Assembly: GCA_947630725.1 (NCBI GenBank) | Contig: CANRIS010000010.1 | Location: 1 to 64,000, forward strand | Origin: an uncultured Clostridia bacterium | GTDB taxonomy: Bacteria; Bacillota; Clostridia; Lachnospirales; CAG-274 | Direction: 5' to 3' | Length of the DNA stretch: 64,000 nucleotides | In this document: one piece after another, positions 32,663 to 42,967 of the stretch | Numbering within the stretch: position 1 is the stretch's first letter | Layout of the letters: each line of letters begins with the position of its first letter | Program-made: the position numbers and the translations under genes | Notes under the pieces: model-generated | Told to the model about the DNA's origin: nothing | Databases searched by the model: none | Seen by the model: the letters and a program-made list of their open reading frames with translations, nothing else

Positions 32663-33976
32663 ATGGAACTTAAAACCTTCAGAAGAGGGGTACATCCGCA
32701 TGACGGAAAAGAGCTTTCCAACAAGGCTGCCATAAAGACGCTTAATCCCGAGCCGGGCGAGCTTGTTACGATTCCCATGAGCCAGCACATAGGCGCACCC
32801 TGCGAGCCTATCGTCAAGCCCGGAGAGAGAGTTCTTGTAGGTCAGAAGATAGGCGAAGCGAAAGCCTTTGTATCCTCTCCCGTACACGCTTCCGTATCGG
32901 GTACGGTAAAATTTGTCAAACCGGTTCTCACGCCGGGAGGCGCAATGGTTAATTCCGTAATAATCGAAAATGACGGCGAATTTGAAGAGGCTCCCGAGCA
33001 GATAGATGCCGAAAAAGCCATTGACAAAATAAAGGCGGCAGGCATCGTGGGTATGGGCGGCGCAGGTTTCCCCACGCACGTTAAGCTCAGCCCCGGGCCC
33101 GATTCAAAAATCACCGATATAATTGTAAACGCCGCAGAGTGCGAGCCCTATCTCACCTGCGACCACAGGTGCATGGTCGAAAGAGGCGGGGAGCTTGTGG
33201 ATGGCCTTAAAATAATGCTTAAGCTGTTTCCCGGCGCAAAGGGACACATAGGCATTGAGGCAAACAAGCCCGATGCCATCGCAGAGATGGAAAAGCTCAC
33301 AAAGGACGACTCCGACATTTCGGTTGTGGCTCTTAAGTGCAAATATCCGCAAGGCTCCGAAAAGCAGCTCATAAGCGCAATAACGGGCAGAGAAGTCCCC
33401 TCGGGTGCGCTGCCTGCCGCAGTTGGCTGTATAGTTGACAATGTGGCTACGGTTATGGCAATAAGAGCGGCAGTTTCGGACGGAAAGGCTCTCACAAGAA
33501 GAGTCGTTACCGTTACGGGTGACGCAGTGGTTTCGCCTTCAAATTTTGACGTACCCTTGGGTATGACATATGCGAAGCTTATAGAGGCCGCAGGCGGATT
33601 CAAGGAAGACCCCGCAAAGGTTATTTCGGGCGGACCCATGATGGGTATAGCCCTTCACGATACCGAGGTGCCTGTGACAAAGACCACATCGGGCATACTC
33701 TGTCTTACAAAAAAGGCGGCTGAAATACCGCCCGAGAGCAACTGTATCCGCTGCGGAAAGTGCGTTGAGCATTGTCCTATGGGACTTATGCCTCTGTATC
33801 TCAACTCCGATACGCTGGCAGGTGATGATGACGCTTTTATCGCACATCACGGCATAGACTGTATAGAGTGCGGCTCATGCTCGTTCATCTGCCCCGCAAA
33901 GAGACAGCTTGCTCAGTCTATAAGAGTAAACAAAAGAGCCGTTATGGCAAAGCTTCGCGCAAAGGGGGGTAAATAA
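32663..33976 (+). CDS. rnfC: Rnf complex subunit RnfC
   Basis: A 437-residue peripheral subunit of the Rnf ferredoxin:NAD+ oxidoreductase, which couples this electron transfer to Na+ or H+ export. RRGVHPHDGKE, GMGGAGFPTHVK (NADH/FMN-binding region of the NuoF-like domain), the SLBB-like middle and two 4Fe-4S clusters (CIRCGKCVEHCPM; CIECGSCSFICPAK, about 370-415) are in order. It is the first gene of rnfCDGEAB and starts 6 bases after GGAGGG. Confidence 0.97.
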   Translation: MELKTFRRGVHPHDGKELSNKAAIKTLNPEPGELVTIPMSQHIGAPCEPIVKPGERVLVGQKIGEAKAFVSSPVHASVSGTVKFVKPVLTPGGAMVNSVIIENDGEFEEAPEQIDAEKAIDKIKAAGIVGMGGAGFPTHVKLSPGPDSKITDIIVNAAECEPYLTCDHRCMVERGGELVDGLKIMLKLFPGAKGHIGIEANKPDAIAEMEKLTKDDSDISVVALKCKYPQGSEKQLISAITGREVPSGALPAAVGCIVDNVATVMAIRAAVSDGKALTRRVVTVTGDAVVSPSNFDVPLGMTYAKLIEAAGGFKEDPAKVISGGPMMGIALHDTEVPVTKTTSGILCLTKKAAEIPPESNCIRCGKCVEHCPMGLMPLYLNSDTLAGDDDAFIAHHGIDCIECGSCSFICPAKRQLAQSIRVNKRAVMAKLRAKGGK

Positions 33977-33979
33977 TAA

Positions 33980-34957
33980 ATGAATAAGCTTGTTGTTTCA
34001 TCGACTCCTCATATTCGTTCAAACGACAGTGTTCAGCGAATAATGCTGGACGTTATAATAGCCCTTGCTCCTGCTACGGTGGCAGGCATAGTGCTTCACA
34101 ATCACAGCCTCAACGCAGCGATAACGGTGGCAATATCAATAATCGCCTGCGTGTTCTTTGAGGCGCTTTTTCAGAAAATAGCAAAGCAGCCCTGCACCAT
34201 AAGCGACTTGTCGGCAGTGGTTACCGGTCTGCTTTTGGCTATGAACCTGCCCGAGACTTCACCCTTCTGGATGCCGATAGTGGGCGCTTTCTTCTCGATC
34301 ATAGTTGCAAAGCAGCTTTTCGGCGGCCTTGGACAGAACTTTATAAACCCTGCCCTTGCGGGACGTGCGTTTCTTCTTGCGGCTTATCCCACAAATATGA
34401 CGGGCAGCTCGGCTTTTGGCCCGGCAAGATTTCAGACCGTTGCCGATGCGGCTACATATGCAACACCTCTCGCATCTCTTAAAGAGGGCGGCGCTGCCGT
34501 AACGACCACGGACATAGTGAACGGCTTTCTTGGCAACGTTGGCGGTACGATAGGCGAGACCTGCGCTGTACTGCTTATTTTAGGCGGCATATATCTTATT
34601 GTAAGAAAGGTAATAAGCTGGAGAATACCCGTTGTATACATCGCTACGGTATTCATATTTATGCTTATTTTCGGAAGAAACGGCGCAGGTGATTTTCTTG
34701 GCGCCATAAACGAGCTTGTTGTCGGCGGACTTATGCTCGGCGCATTCTTTATGGCTACCGACTACGCCTCATCTCCCGTTACGCCTGTCGGACAGCTCAT
34801 AATGGGCTTTGGCTGCGGCGTGCTTACTTCTATAATAAGACTCTGGGGAGGTTATCCCGAGGGCGTTTCATACTCAATACTTCTTATGAACCTTTGCGTA
34901 CCTCTTATTGACAGGTTTACTGCACCTAAGATTTTTGGGGAGGTGAAGAAGCAATGA
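33980..34957 (+). CDS. rnfD: Rnf complex subunit RnfD
   Basis: A 325-residue membrane subunit with about nine to ten helices. FMN is bound covalently to a threonine in this family; DAATYATPLASLK near residues 155-167 fits that site. FGGLGQNFINPALAGRAFL and TDYASSPVTPVGQLIMGFGCG are family motifs. It begins 3 bases after rnfC and overlaps rnfG by four bases. Confidence 0.96.
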   Translation: MNKLVVSSTPHIRSNDSVQRIMLDVIIALAPATVAGIVLHNHSLNAAITVAISIIACVFFEALFQKIAKQPCTISDLSAVVTGLLLAMNLPETSPFWMPIVGAFFSIIVAKQLFGGLGQNFINPALAGRAFLLAAYPTNMTGSSAFGPARFQTVADAATYATPLASLKEGGAAVTTTDIVNGFLGNVGGTIGETCAVLLILGGIYLIVRKVISWRIPVVYIATVFIFMLIFGRNGAGDFLGAINELVVGGLMLGAFFMATDYASSPVTPVGQLIMGFGCGVLTSIIRLWGGYPEGVSYSILLMNLCVPLIDRFTAPKIFGEVKKQ

Positions 34958-35556
34958 AAATAATTAAACCCGGTATTATACTTTTAATTGTTTGCGCTGT
35001 TGCGGCTGCTCTTCTTGGATATATAAACGCCATAACGGTCGGCCCCATAGCCGAGCAGGAGGCGCTCAAAACGGCAACGGCTATGGCTGCGGTTCTTCCC
35101 GGAGCCGAATTTGGCGATGCCGTAGAGCTTGAGACCCCCATTTCGGGTGCCGAGCTTGACACACAGGGCGAGGACTTAAGCGATGCTTCGATAGACAGCT
35201 ATGCTGTCGGCAAAATAGACGGAGCAGACGCAGGCTATGCAGTTTCGGCTAAGGTAAAGGGCTATGGCGGAGAGCTTTCTATGATGGTAGGCCTCGACCT
35301 TGACGGAAATGTAACGGGCGTAAGCGTTGTGTCTATGTCAGAGACTCCCGGTCTCGGAGCAAACTGTCAGACAGACTGGATCAACCAGTATGCAGGCAAG
35401 GCTGCTCCCCTTACCGTAGTAAAAACAGGAAACGCAAATGAAAATCAGATAGATGCGATCACCTCTGCCACCATAACGTCAAAGGCAGTAACAAGAGGGG
35501 TAAACGCAGCTTATTATGCATTTGCCTCCGGAGCATTTGAAGGAGGTGCCGAATAA
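34954..35556 (+). CDS. rnfG: Rnf complex subunit RnfG
   Basis: A 200-residue subunit with one N-terminal membrane helix and an outer FMN-binding domain. SETPGLGANCQT and DAITSATITSKAVTRGV (about 165-180) hold the threonine to which FMN is attached covalently. The ATG overlaps the rnfD stop (ATGA), and its own stop overlaps the rnfE start (TAATG). Confidence 0.96.
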   Translation: MKIIKPGIILLIVCAVAAALLGYINAITVGPIAEQEALKTATAMAAVLPGAEFGDAVELETPISGAELDTQGEDLSDASIDSYAVGKIDGADAGYAVSAKVKGYGGELSMMVGLDLDGNVTGVSVVSMSETPGLGANCQTDWINQYAGKAAPLTVVKTGNANENQIDAITSATITSKAVTRGVNAAYYAFASGAFEGGAE

Positions 35557-36167
35557 TGAATAATCCCGTAAAAGTAGTAATGAATGGTATTCTGACCGAA
35601 AACCCCACGTTTGTGCAGGTTATAGGAATGTGTCCCACACTTGCCGTAACGACAGGCGCAATAAACGCCGTGGGTATGGGACTTTCGGTTACCGCAGTTC
35701 TTACCTGCTCCAACCTTTTTGTATCGCTTATAAGGAAGTTTATTCCCGATGAGATAAGAATACCTTCCTTTATAGTAGTTATAGCTACATTCGTTACCAT
35801 AGTACAGATGGTGCTTAAGGCTTTCATACCTTCTCTTGACGCAGCTCTGGGTCTGTTTATACCGCTTATCGTTGTAAACTGTATAATCCTTGCCCGTGCT
35901 GAGGCTTATGCGTCAAAGAACGATCCTATATCGTCAATATTCGATGGCATAGGTATGGGTCTTGGCTTTACGATAGCTCTTACGGCAATCGGTATTGTAA
36001 GAGAAATATTGGGTTCGGGTACTGTTTTCGGAATAACGATACTCCCCGAAATGTTCCCCAAGACGATCACTATGATCCTTCCTCCCGGAGCATTCTTCAC
36101 CCTTGCATTTCTTATGATAATCGTAAACAAGATAAGAGCTTCAAGAGCCGAAAAAGCGCAGGCATAA
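35556..36167 (+). CDS. rnfE: Rnf complex subunit RnfE
   Basis: A 203-residue membrane subunit with six helices, paired with RnfA as an inverted-topology couple around an iron centre. NPTFVQVIGMCPTLAVT holds a conserved cysteine and IPLIVVNCIILARAEAYA is typical. It is translationally linked to rnfG. Confidence 0.95.
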   Translation: MNNPVKVVMNGILTENPTFVQVIGMCPTLAVTTGAINAVGMGLSVTAVLTCSNLFVSLIRKFIPDEIRIPSFIVVIATFVTIVQMVLKAFIPSLDAALGLFIPLIVVNCIILARAEAYASKNDPISSIFDGIGMGLGFTIALTAIGIVREILGSGTVFGITILPEMFPKTITMILPPGAFFTLAFLMIIVNKIRASRAEKAQA

Positions 36168-36185
36168 GGAAAGGAGGATACATAA

Positions 36186-36761
36186 ATGAATTTATTGGTA
36201 ATTATTATTGCTGCTGTTTTTATTAACAACTATGTAATGAGCCAGTTCCTCGGTATCTGTCCTTTCTTAGGCGTTTCCAAAAAGGTAGAGACCGCCGCGG
36301 GTATGGGCGTTGCCGTAATTTTCGTTATGGCGCTTGCTTCTGCGGCAGGCTGGCTTGCATATACGTTTATACTTGTTCCTCTGGGACTTGAATATCTGTA
36401 TAACATATCCTTCATTCTCATAATAGCGTCTCTCGTACAGTTTGTTGAGATGTTTATAAAGAAGTCGTCGCCGTCCCTCTATCAGGCTCTTGGCGTATTT
36501 CTTCCTCTTATAACGACAAACTGCGCTGTGCTTGGCGTTGTTGTTACAAATATGCAGAACGGATATAACTTTATAGAATCTATCGTAAACGGTGTCGGCG
36601 GCGCTCTCGGCTTTGCCCTTGCAATTATTCTTTTTGCGGGCATAAGAGAGAGAATCGCAAGAAACAAGATACTTCCCGCTGTTCAGGGCTTTCCCATTGC
36701 CCTTATTTCGGCAGGCCTTATGTCCATAGCCTTTCTTGGCTTTACAGGACTTTTATCTTAA
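36186..36761 (+). CDS. rnfA: Rnf complex subunit RnfA
   Basis: A 191-residue six-helix membrane subunit. NNYVMSQFLGICPFLGVSKK and LPLITTNCAVLGVV carry the conserved cysteines of the RnfA/NqrE family. GGAGG precedes the ATG. Confidence 0.96.
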   Translation: MNLLVIIIAAVFINNYVMSQFLGICPFLGVSKKVETAAGMGVAVIFVMALASAAGWLAYTFILVPLGLEYLYNISFILIIASLVQFVEMFIKKSSPSLYQALGVFLPLITTNCAVLGVVVTNMQNGYNFIESIVNGVGGALGFALAIILFAGIRERIARNKILPAVQGFPIALISAGLMSIAFLGFTGLLS

Positions 36762-36779
36762 ACAGGAGGTGGCTTATAA

Positions 36780-37574
36780 ATGGATATTAACAGTATTCTC
36801 TTTCCCGTACTCAGTATAGGCGGTATGGGTGTTGTTCTGGGTGCTTTCCTCGGTTTTGCCGCCACTGTTTTCAAGGTAGAGACAGACCCGAGAGTTCCAA
36901 AAGTAAGGGAGTGCCTCCCCGGAGCAAACTGCGGCGGCTGCGGATTTGCAGGCTGTGACGCTCTGGCGGACGCTATCGTAAAGGGCGATGCTCCCGTAAA
37001 TGCCTGCCCCGTAGGAGGAGCAGCCGTTGCCGAAAAGGTCGGCGCAGTTATGGGCGTTGAGGCTGCGACAGGCGAAAAAATGGTTGCCTTCGTTAAATGT
37101 AACGGAAACTGCGAGGCCGCAAAGACCAAGTATGAGTATTTCGGCATCGAGGACTGCGAGATGGAGGCAAATCTTGCAGGCGGCAGCAAGGAATGCGCAT
37201 ATGGCTGTCTCGGTGACGGAAACTGCGTAAGAGCCTGCAATTTCGGCGCTCTCAGCATCGTTGACGGCATCGCCGTTGTGGATAAGGAAAAATGCGTTGC
37301 CTGCGGAGCCTGCACAAAGGTATGCCCCAAGCACCTCATAGAGCTTATTCCATACAGCGCAAAGGTAGCTGTTCAGTGCAGCTCCAACGATATGCCCAAG
37401 ATCTCAAAGGACAATTGTTCAAACGCTTGTATGGGCTGTCAGATATGCGCAAGAAACTGTCCCGAAAAGGCGGTTGCCATTACAAACTTCCTTGCGAAGG
37501 TTGACTATTCCAAGTGTACCGCTTGCGGCACATGTACGGAAAAATGCCCCACAAAGGCAATAAAGATGATTTAA
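36780..37574 (+). CDS. rnfB: Rnf complex subunit RnfB
   Basis: A 264-residue iron-sulfur subunit that accepts electrons from ferredoxin. One N-terminal membrane helix is followed by the four-cysteine ANCGGCGFAGCDALA cluster near 48-63, then several 4Fe-4S motifs (CVACGACTKVCPK; CMGCQICARNCPE; CTACGTCTEKCPT). The protein ends soon after the last cluster; some acetogen homologues carry longer cluster arrays. A terminator follows. Confidence 0.96.
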   Translation: MDINSILFPVLSIGGMGVVLGAFLGFAATVFKVETDPRVPKVRECLPGANCGGCGFAGCDALADAIVKGDAPVNACPVGGAAVAEKVGAVMGVEAATGEKMVAFVKCNGNCEAAKTKYEYFGIEDCEMEANLAGGSKECAYGCLGDGNCVRACNFGALSIVDGIAVVDKEKCVACGACTKVCPKHLIELIPYSAKVAVQCSSNDMPKISKDNCSNACMGCQICARNCPEKAVAITNFLAKVDYSKCTACGTCTEKCPTKAIKMI

Positions 37575-37608
37575 ACCGCCGTATAGTTTTATATATAGCA
37601 TAAAAAAT

Positions 37609-37646
37609 ACGCTGCCTTGTCCGTTTTGGGTGGGGCGGCGTTTTTG
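37609..37646 (+). terminator. terminator of the rnf operon
   Basis: ACGCTGCC (37609-37616) pairs with GGCGGCGT (37634-37641, one wobble) and TTTTTGTTTG follows. Confidence 0.8.
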
Positions 37647-37715
37647 TTTGTAGAAGATAGACAAAAATCTGTCGAAAACGAAAGAAAAGTTTGTTAAAAT
37701 TTTTTTAAATAATTC

Positions 37716-37744
37716 TTGATTTTGGAAAATAAAGAGTGTATAAT
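37716..37744 (+). promoter_or_regulatory. promoter of the S10 ribosomal operon
   Basis: TTGATT (37716-37721), 17 bases, perfect TATAAT (37739-37744). The start would be near 37751, about 220 bases before rpsJ. Confidence 0.8.
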
Positions 37745-37750
37745 AAGTAC

Positions 37751-37960
37751 ATTAATGTGACATTAAGAGCTGAGAAGCGGAGGTTGCGGCAGAAATGTCG
37801 GTTTTCCGCAGAGCAATGTCCTGTTCATTAAGAAACCGGGCGAGTAGGTCACTGTACAATCTTTACTTATGATATGTCTGCGTCTGTGTGACGGGGATAT
37901 ATTGTGTAAATGTGTGCAGTCACCACTTGTCGTACTGTTTTTAAAAGTGCGAAAAGGAGG
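37751..37960 (+). promoter_or_regulatory. leader of the S10 operon, probable ribosomal-protein-binding RNA
   Basis: A 220-base untranslated leader with a TGCGG/CCGCA hairpin region (about 37783-37820) and the conserved-looking run GGGCGAGTAGGTCAC. Firmicutes S10 operons are known to carry leaders that L4 (RplD) binds for feedback control. This assignment is by position and length; the secondary structure was not computed. Confidence 0.45.
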
Positions 37961-37970
37961 CGACTTTTTT

Positions 37971-38282
37971 ATGGCAAGTCAGAAAATCAGAATCAACCTT
38001 AAAGCTTATGACCATAAGTTAATCGATCAGGCGGCAGTACTTATTGTAGAGTCAGCCAAAAAGACAGGGGCAAAGATATCGGGTCCCATCCCGCTGCCCA
38101 CAAGAAAAGAGGTCGTAACTATCTTAAGAGCCGTTCATAAGTATAAGTACTCAAGAGAACAGTTTGAGTTAAGGACTCACAAGAGACTTATTGATATACT
38201 GATGCCTACGGCAAAGACCGTTGACGCTTTGACACGTCTTGATCTTCCGGCAGGCGTTGACATCAGAATCAAAATGATCTAA
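37971..38282 (+). CDS. rpsJ: 30S ribosomal protein S10
   Basis: A 103-residue S10, first gene of the S10 cluster; it also serves as NusE in transcription antitermination. [15 protein letters not shown] and [12 protein letters not shown] are diagnostic. ATG 37971 follows AAGGAGGCGA; earlier in-frame starts lack a site. Confidence 0.97.
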   Translation: MASQKIRINLKAYDHKLIDQAAVLIVESAKKTGAKISGPIPLPTRKEVVTILRAVHKYKYSREQFELRTHKRLIDILMPTAKTVDALTRLDLPAGVDIRIKMI

Positions 38283-38386
38283 TCCATGTACAATTGGTTT
38301 ATATAAGGCTTTCTGCTTCCTTATATTGACCTAGGATGATCGCCCGAAAAGGGTGATCCGCTGTAGAGTTTTAGGAGGTGCTTTTA

Positions 38387-39019
38387 GTGAAAAAAGCAAT
38401 AATCGCCAAGAAAATCGGTATGACACAGATTTTCACAGAGGCAGGTTTGTTGATCCCCGTTACCGTTCTGGAGGCGGGTCCCTGTGTTGTAACACAGAAG
38501 AAAACCGTTGAGAGCGACGGATACGATGCTATCCAGGTCGGCTTCGGAGAAGTAAAAGAAAAGAATGTAAACAAGCCCACAAAGGGACACTTTGCAAAAG
38601 CAGGCGTTGAGCCTAAAAAGGTCCTTAAGGAATTCAGACTGGATTCCATAAGCGAATATGAGGTCGGTCAGGAGATAAAGGCCGATATATTCGCAGCCGG
38701 CGACAAGGTAGACGTAAGCGGCACTTCAAAGGGAAAGGGCTATCAGGGTTCTATCAAGCGTCACGGACAGCACAGAGGCCCCATGGCTCACGGTTCAAAA
38801 TATCACAGATCCCTCGGCTCACTGAGCTCGGGTACATCACCCGGAAAGGTAAAGAAGGGCAAGAAGATGCCCGGACATATGGGCAGCGTTTCTGTAACGG
38901 TACAGAACATTGAGGTTGTCAGAGCCGATTCTGAAAAGAATTTACTTCTTCTTAAGGGAGCCGTTCCCGGAAACAAAGGTTCTGTCGTAGTTATCAAAGA
39001 GACTGTAAAGTCAAAGTGA
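38387..39019 (+). CDS. rplC: 50S ribosomal protein L3
   Basis: A 210-residue 23S-rRNA-binding protein needed early in 50S assembly. [13 protein letters not shown] and [17 protein letters not shown] are typical. Start is GTG 38387, behind GGAGGTG (38374-38380). The 104-base gap to rpsJ holds a TATAAGG/CCTTATA stem. Confidence 0.96.
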   Translation: MKKAIIAKKIGMTQIFTEAGLLIPVTVLEAGPCVVTQKKTVESDGYDAIQVGFGEVKEKNVNKPTKGHFAKAGVEPKKVLKEFRLDSISEYEVGQEIKADIFAAGDKVDVSGTSKGKGYQGSIKRHGQHRGPMAHGSKYHRSLGSLSSGTSPGKVKKGKKMPGHMGSVSVTVQNIEVVRADSEKNLLLLKGAVPGNKGSVVVIKETVKSK

Positions 39020-39044
39020 CAGAGACGGAAGGAGGAATAGAAAA

Positions 39045-39665
39045 ATGGCATTAGCAAAAGTTTTAAATATGAAAGGCGAAAAGGTTGGCCAGATCGAGCT
39101 TTCGGACGCCATATTTGATGTTGAAATAAATGAACACGTTCTCCATATGGCAGTTGTTCAGCACCTTGCCAACAAGCGTCAGGGTACTCAGAGCGCCCTC
39201 ACACGCGCAGAGGTAAGCGGCGGCGGAAAGAAGCCGTGGAGACAGAAGGGTACAGGACGCGCAAGACAAGGCTCTATCCGTTCACCTCAGTGGAAGGGCG
39301 GCGGAGTTGTTTTTGCACCCAAGCCGAGAGATTATTCTTTCAAGCTTAACAAAAAGGTAAAGAGGCTTGCTCTTAAGTCAGCTCTTACGGCAAAGTACAA
39401 CGACTATAACGTATTCGTACTGGACGAGCTTAAGTTTGACGCTCCCAAGACAAAGGCTATGGTCGATGTCCTTAAAAATATCGGAGTAAACAAGGCTCTT
39501 GTCGTTATAGACGACAATGATAAGAACGTAGTATTGTCCGCAAGAAATATACCTGCTGTAAAGACTGCTTCTGTAAGCACCATCAATCCTTATGACATCC
39601 TTAAGTATGACGCATTTGTTGTGACCAAGGATGCGGTTTCAAAGATCGAGGAGGTATATGCATAA
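39045..39665 (+). CDS. rplD: 50S ribosomal protein L4
   Basis: A 206-residue protein lining the exit tunnel, and the known feedback regulator of S10 operons in several bacteria. The loop [23 protein letters not shown] is intact. Its stop overlaps the rplW start by one base. Confidence 0.96.
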   Translation: MALAKVLNMKGEKVGQIELSDAIFDVEINEHVLHMAVVQHLANKRQGTQSALTRAEVSGGGKKPWRQKGTGRARQGSIRSPQWKGGGVVFAPKPRDYSFKLNKKVKRLALKSALTAKYNDYNVFVLDELKFDAPKTKAMVDVLKNIGVNKALVVIDDNDKNVVLSARNIPAVKTASVSTINPYDILKYDAFVVTKDAVSKIEEVYA

Positions 39666-39964
39666 TGGCAGATTTAAAATATTATGACGTTATATTGCGT
39701 CCGGTCATCACCGAAAAGACTATGAACGATATGGCTGATAAGAAGTATGCTTTTTATGTTCATACCGACGCTACAAAAAGCCAGATAAAAGAGGCTGTTG
39801 AAAAAATGTTTGACGGCGCAAAGGTTAAGTATGTCAACACAATAAACCTCAACGGCAAGACCAGAAGAAGAGGCTATGTCTCAGGCAAGACAGCCGCAAG
39901 GAAAAAGGCTATCGTTCAGCTTACGGAGGATTCAAAAGAAATCGAAGTATTCCAAGGTATGTAA
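39665..39964 (+). CDS. rplW: 50S ribosomal protein L23
   Basis: A 99-residue protein at the tunnel exit, docking site of trigger factor and the signal recognition particle. [13 protein letters not shown] and the basic [14 protein letters not shown] loop are typical. Confidence 0.96.
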   Translation: MADLKYYDVILRPVITEKTMNDMADKKYAFYVHTDATKSQIKEAVEKMFDGAKVKYVNTINLNGKTRRRGYVSGKTAARKKAIVQLTEDSKEIEVFQGM

Positions 39965-40026
39965 CAGAAAATGACACACACGGGTGCGTTGTGTACCCGT
40001 TCCCCGATATGAAAGGAGTGTAAGAA

Positions 40027-40854
40027 ATGGGTATTAAGAGATTTAAGCCTTATACACCTTCAAGAAGGCAGATGACGGTTTCGGATTTTTCTGAAATCAC
40101 AAAATCTACTCCCGAAAAAAGCCTCTGTGTTCACATCAAGAAGACAGCCGGCCGCAACAATCAAGGTAAGATCACCGTTCGTCATATAGGCGGCGGTACA
40201 AAAAAGAAATACAGAATAATCGACTTCAAGAGAAACAAGGACAGCATACCCGCAAAGGTAGCTTCTATAGAATACGATCCCAACAGAACGGCAAATATAG
40301 CTCTGCTCAACTATGCAGACGGCGAGAAGAGATATATACTTGCTCCCGAGGGACTTAAGGTGGGCGAGACTGTTGAAAGCGGCGAAAACGCCGAAATCAA
40401 GGCAGGAAACGCTCTTCCTATGAGAAAGATCCCCGTAGGATCCGAAATACACAATATCGAAATGCTCCCCGGCGCAGGCGGAAAGCTTGTAAGATCAGCC
40501 GGAAACGTGGCTCAGCTTATGGCTAAGGAAGGTCGCTTCGCTACGGTGAGACTTCCCTCCGGCGAAATGAGGCTTCTGCCCATAGAGTGCCGTGCTACCA
40601 TCGGTACGGTAGGCAATCACGAGCACGAGCTTATAAACATCGGTAATGCGGGTAAGAAAAGACATATGGGCATCAGACCTACCGTAAGAGGTTCGGTTAT
40701 GAACCCCAATGACCACCCCCACGGCGGCGGCGAGGGCAGATCGCCTATCGGACGTCCCGGTCCCACAACACCATGGGGCAAGCCTGCGCTTGGATATAAG
40801 ACAAGAAAGAACAAGGCCGGCGATAAGTATATTATCCGCAGAAGAAACAGCTAA
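40027..40854 (+). CDS. rplB: 50S ribosomal protein L2
   Basis: A 275-residue protein near the peptidyl-transferase centre. [31 protein letters not shown] and [13 protein letters not shown] are family motifs, the last holding the key histidine. A CGGGT/ACCCG hairpin sits in the 62-base gap before it. Confidence 0.97.
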   Translation: MGIKRFKPYTPSRRQMTVSDFSEITKSTPEKSLCVHIKKTAGRNNQGKITVRHIGGGTKKKYRIIDFKRNKDSIPAKVASIEYDPNRTANIALLNYADGEKRYILAPEGLKVGETVESGENAEIKAGNALPMRKIPVGSEIHNIEMLPGAGGKLVRSAGNVAQLMAKEGRFATVRLPSGEMRLLPIECRATIGTVGNHEHELINIGNAGKKRHMGIRPTVRGSVMNPNDHPHGGGEGRSPIGRPGPTTPWGKPALGYKTRKNKAGDKYIIRRRNS

Positions 40855-40869
40855 TAAGGAGGCCGTATA

Positions 40870-41154
40870 ATGAGCAGATCTATTAAAAAAGGACCCTTCG
40901 TAGACTCTCATCTCATGAAGAAGGTCGAGGCGGAGAACGCCGCCAATACAAAAAATGTTATAAAGACATGGTCACGCCGTTCAACGATCTTCCCCAATAT
41001 GATCGGCCACACGATAGCCGTTCATGACGGAAGAAAGCACGTTCCCGTATATATCACAGAGGATATGATCGGCCACAAGCTGGGCGAGTTTGCTCTTACA
41101 AGAACCTACAGGGGACACGGCAAGGACGCTGACAAGAAGTCAAAGGTTAAATAA
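40870..41154 (+). CDS. rpsS: 30S ribosomal protein S19
   Basis: A 94-residue head protein of the small subunit. [17 protein letters not shown] and [15 protein letters not shown] are diagnostic. Fifteen bases follow rplB. Confidence 0.97.
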   Translation: MSRSIKKGPFVDSHLMKKVEAENAANTKNVIKTWSRRSTIFPNMIGHTIAVHDGRKHVPVYITEDMIGHKLGEFALTRTYRGHGKDADKKSKVK

Positions 41155-41247
41155 TAACAGGCGCCGTTTTTGTCATCGGACGCTTTATGAAAATATTGAT
41201 ACCTTGTATATAGCAGTTAATCGTTTTTTTGAAAGGAGGGCTTTTAA

Positions 41248-41637
41248 ATGGCCAAGGGACATAGAAGCCAAATCAAGAAGGAAAGAAACGAACAGAACAG
41301 AGAAAAAAGAGCGCATGCTCATGCTCGTTATGTGCGTGTTTCCAGCTCAAAAGCTAAAATAGTTTTAGACCAGATAAAAGGCAAGTCAGTGGGTGAGGCT
41401 ATGGCAATGCTCGCATATTCGCCCAGATATGCCGCAGGAGTCATCGAAAAGGTGCTTAAGTCGGCCGCAGCCAATGCTGAAAACAATATGGAGCTTGACG
41501 TAAACAAATTATATGTTGAAGAAGTAAGGGCAAATCAGGGTCCCACACTCAAGAGGATCAAACCCAGAGCACGGGGCAGAGCCTACAGAATCAACAAGCA
41601 GACATCTCATATTTCTATCTACTTGAACGAGAGATAA
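41248..41637 (+). CDS. rplV: 50S ribosomal protein L22
   Basis: A 129-residue protein, with an N-terminal basic extension (residues 1-22) before the usual ARYVRVSSSKAKIVLDQIKGK. The long hairpin reaching the exit tunnel (KRIKPRARGRAYRINKQTSHI) is intact. ATG 41248 follows AAAGGAGGG; the extension is real if this ATG is used. Confidence 0.94.
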   Translation: MAKGHRSQIKKERNEQNREKRAHAHARYVRVSSSKAKIVLDQIKGKSVGEAMAMLAYSPRYAAGVIEKVLKSAAANAENNMELDVNKLYVEEVRANQGPTLKRIKPRARGRAYRINKQTSHISIYLNER

Positions 41638-41649
41638 GGAGGTTTATAA

Positions 41650-42309
41650 ATGGGACAGAAAGTTAATCCGCATGGACTCCGTGTGGGCATCATAAAGGGC
41701 TGGGATTCAGTATGGTATGCTGACAAGAAGGATTTTGCCGATTATCTTGTAGAGGATAATAAAATAAGAAACTTCATAAAGAACCAGAACCCCAACTACA
41801 ATATTTCCGATATAAAGATCGAGAGAACAAACGACAGAGTTAAAATAACGGTGGCTACATCAAAGCCCGGTATCGTTATAGGAACAAAGGGCGAAAATAT
41901 TCAGAAGCTTACGGCAGCAGTACAGAAGCTCACCTCAAAGAAGGTTATGTTGAATATTGACGAGATAAGACGCCCCGAAACAGATTCGCAGCTTGTTGCC
42001 GAGGATATAGCAAGACAGTTAGAGCAGAGAGTTACCTTCAGACGCGCTATGAAGCAGGCTATGAACAAGAGTATGAGATTCGGCGCTCAGGGTATAAAGA
42101 CAACCTGCTCGGGACGTCTGGGCGGCGCTGAAATGGCAAGAACAGAGAGCTATCACGACGGTACTATCCCCCTTCAGACGCTGAGAGCTGACATTGACTA
42201 TGGTTTTGCAGAAGCAAACACCACTTATGGAAAGATCGGCGTTAAGGTATGGATATATAAGGGCGAGGTTCTTCCAAAGAAAGATAAGAAGTCCGGAGGT
42301 GCTAATTGA
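41650..42309 (+). CDS. rpsC: 30S ribosomal protein S3
   Basis: A 219-residue protein at the mRNA entry with helicase function. [19 protein letters not shown], the KH-domain [10 protein letters not shown] and the C-terminal [12 protein letters not shown] are present. Confidence 0.97.
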   Translation: MGQKVNPHGLRVGIIKGWDSVWYADKKDFADYLVEDNKIRNFIKNQNPNYNISDIKIERTNDRVKITVATSKPGIVIGTKGENIQKLTAAVQKLTSKKVMLNIDEIRRPETDSQLVAEDIARQLEQRVTFRRAMKQAMNKSMRFGAQGIKTTCSGRLGGAEMARTESYHDGTIPLQTLRADIDYGFAEANTTYGKIGVKVWIYKGEVLPKKDKKSGGAN

Positions 42310-42310
42310 T

Positions 42311-42742
42311 ATGTTAATGCCTAAGAGAGTAAAAAGACGTAAGCAGTTCAGAGGACGTATGACAGGCAAGGCATCAAGAGGCAATGTTATTTCATACGGC
42401 GAGTATGGTATCATCGCTATGGAGCCTGCGTGGATCCGTTCCAATCAGATAGAGGCAGCCCGTGTTGCCATGACAAGACACATCAAGCGTGGCGGTAAGG
42501 TATGGATCAAGATCTTCCCCGACAAGCCTGTTACACAGAAGCCTGCCGGAGTACGTATGGGTTCAGGTAAAGGCGCTACGGAATACTGGGTTGCTGTAGT
42601 TAAACCGGGAAGAGTTATGTTCGAGATTGCAGGCGTAAGCGAAGAAACAGCAAGAGAAGCCTTGAGACTCGCTGTTCACAAGCTGCCCATAAAGTGCAAG
42701 ATCGTGACTAAGGCGGAACTGGAGGTAAAAAATGAAAATTAA
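42311..42742 (+). CDS. rplP: 50S ribosomal protein L16
   Basis: A 143-residue protein at the tRNA A-site. [19 protein letters not shown] and [16 protein letters not shown] are typical. Its end overlaps the rpmC start by 11 bases. Confidence 0.97.
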   Translation: MLMPKRVKRRKQFRGRMTGKASRGNVISYGEYGIIAMEPAWIRSNQIEAARVAMTRHIKRGGKVWIKIFPDKPVTQKPAGVRMGSGKGATEYWVAVVKPGRVMFEIAGVSEETAREALRLAVHKLPIKCKIVTKAELEVKNEN

Positions 42743-42935
42743 AGATTATCTCACAAAATTGAATGACAGAACCGTTGAAGAACTGAAGGCGGACCTTGTT
42801 GAGGCAAAAAAGGAGCTTTTTAACCTTAGATTCCAGAATGCCACAAATCAGCTTAACAATACCGCAAGAATTACCCGTGTCAAGAAAGATATAGCAAGAA
42901 TTCAGACCGCCCTTACACAGAAGGCACAGGCTTAA
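42732..42935 (+). CDS. rpmC: 50S ribosomal protein L29
   Basis: A 67-residue two-helix protein at the tunnel exit. [16 protein letters not shown] segment ([16 protein letters not shown]) and [11 protein letters not shown] fit the family. Confidence 0.95.
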   Translation: MKIKDYLTKLNDRTVEELKADLVEAKKELFNLRFQNATNQLNNTARITRVKKDIARIQTALTQKAQA

Positions 42936-42967
42936 CTTGATCTTCGGTATCTGAAAGGAGGATAAAT

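Larger units (their letters stand above)
37575..37970. other. rnfB-rpsJ intergenic region
   Basis: 396 bases without a gene. It contains the rnf terminator (37609-37646), the rpsJ promoter (37716-37744) and the rpsJ leader. No further open frame with a ribosome site was found; a reading frame from 37869 is only an upstream extension of rpsJ. Confidence 0.8.
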
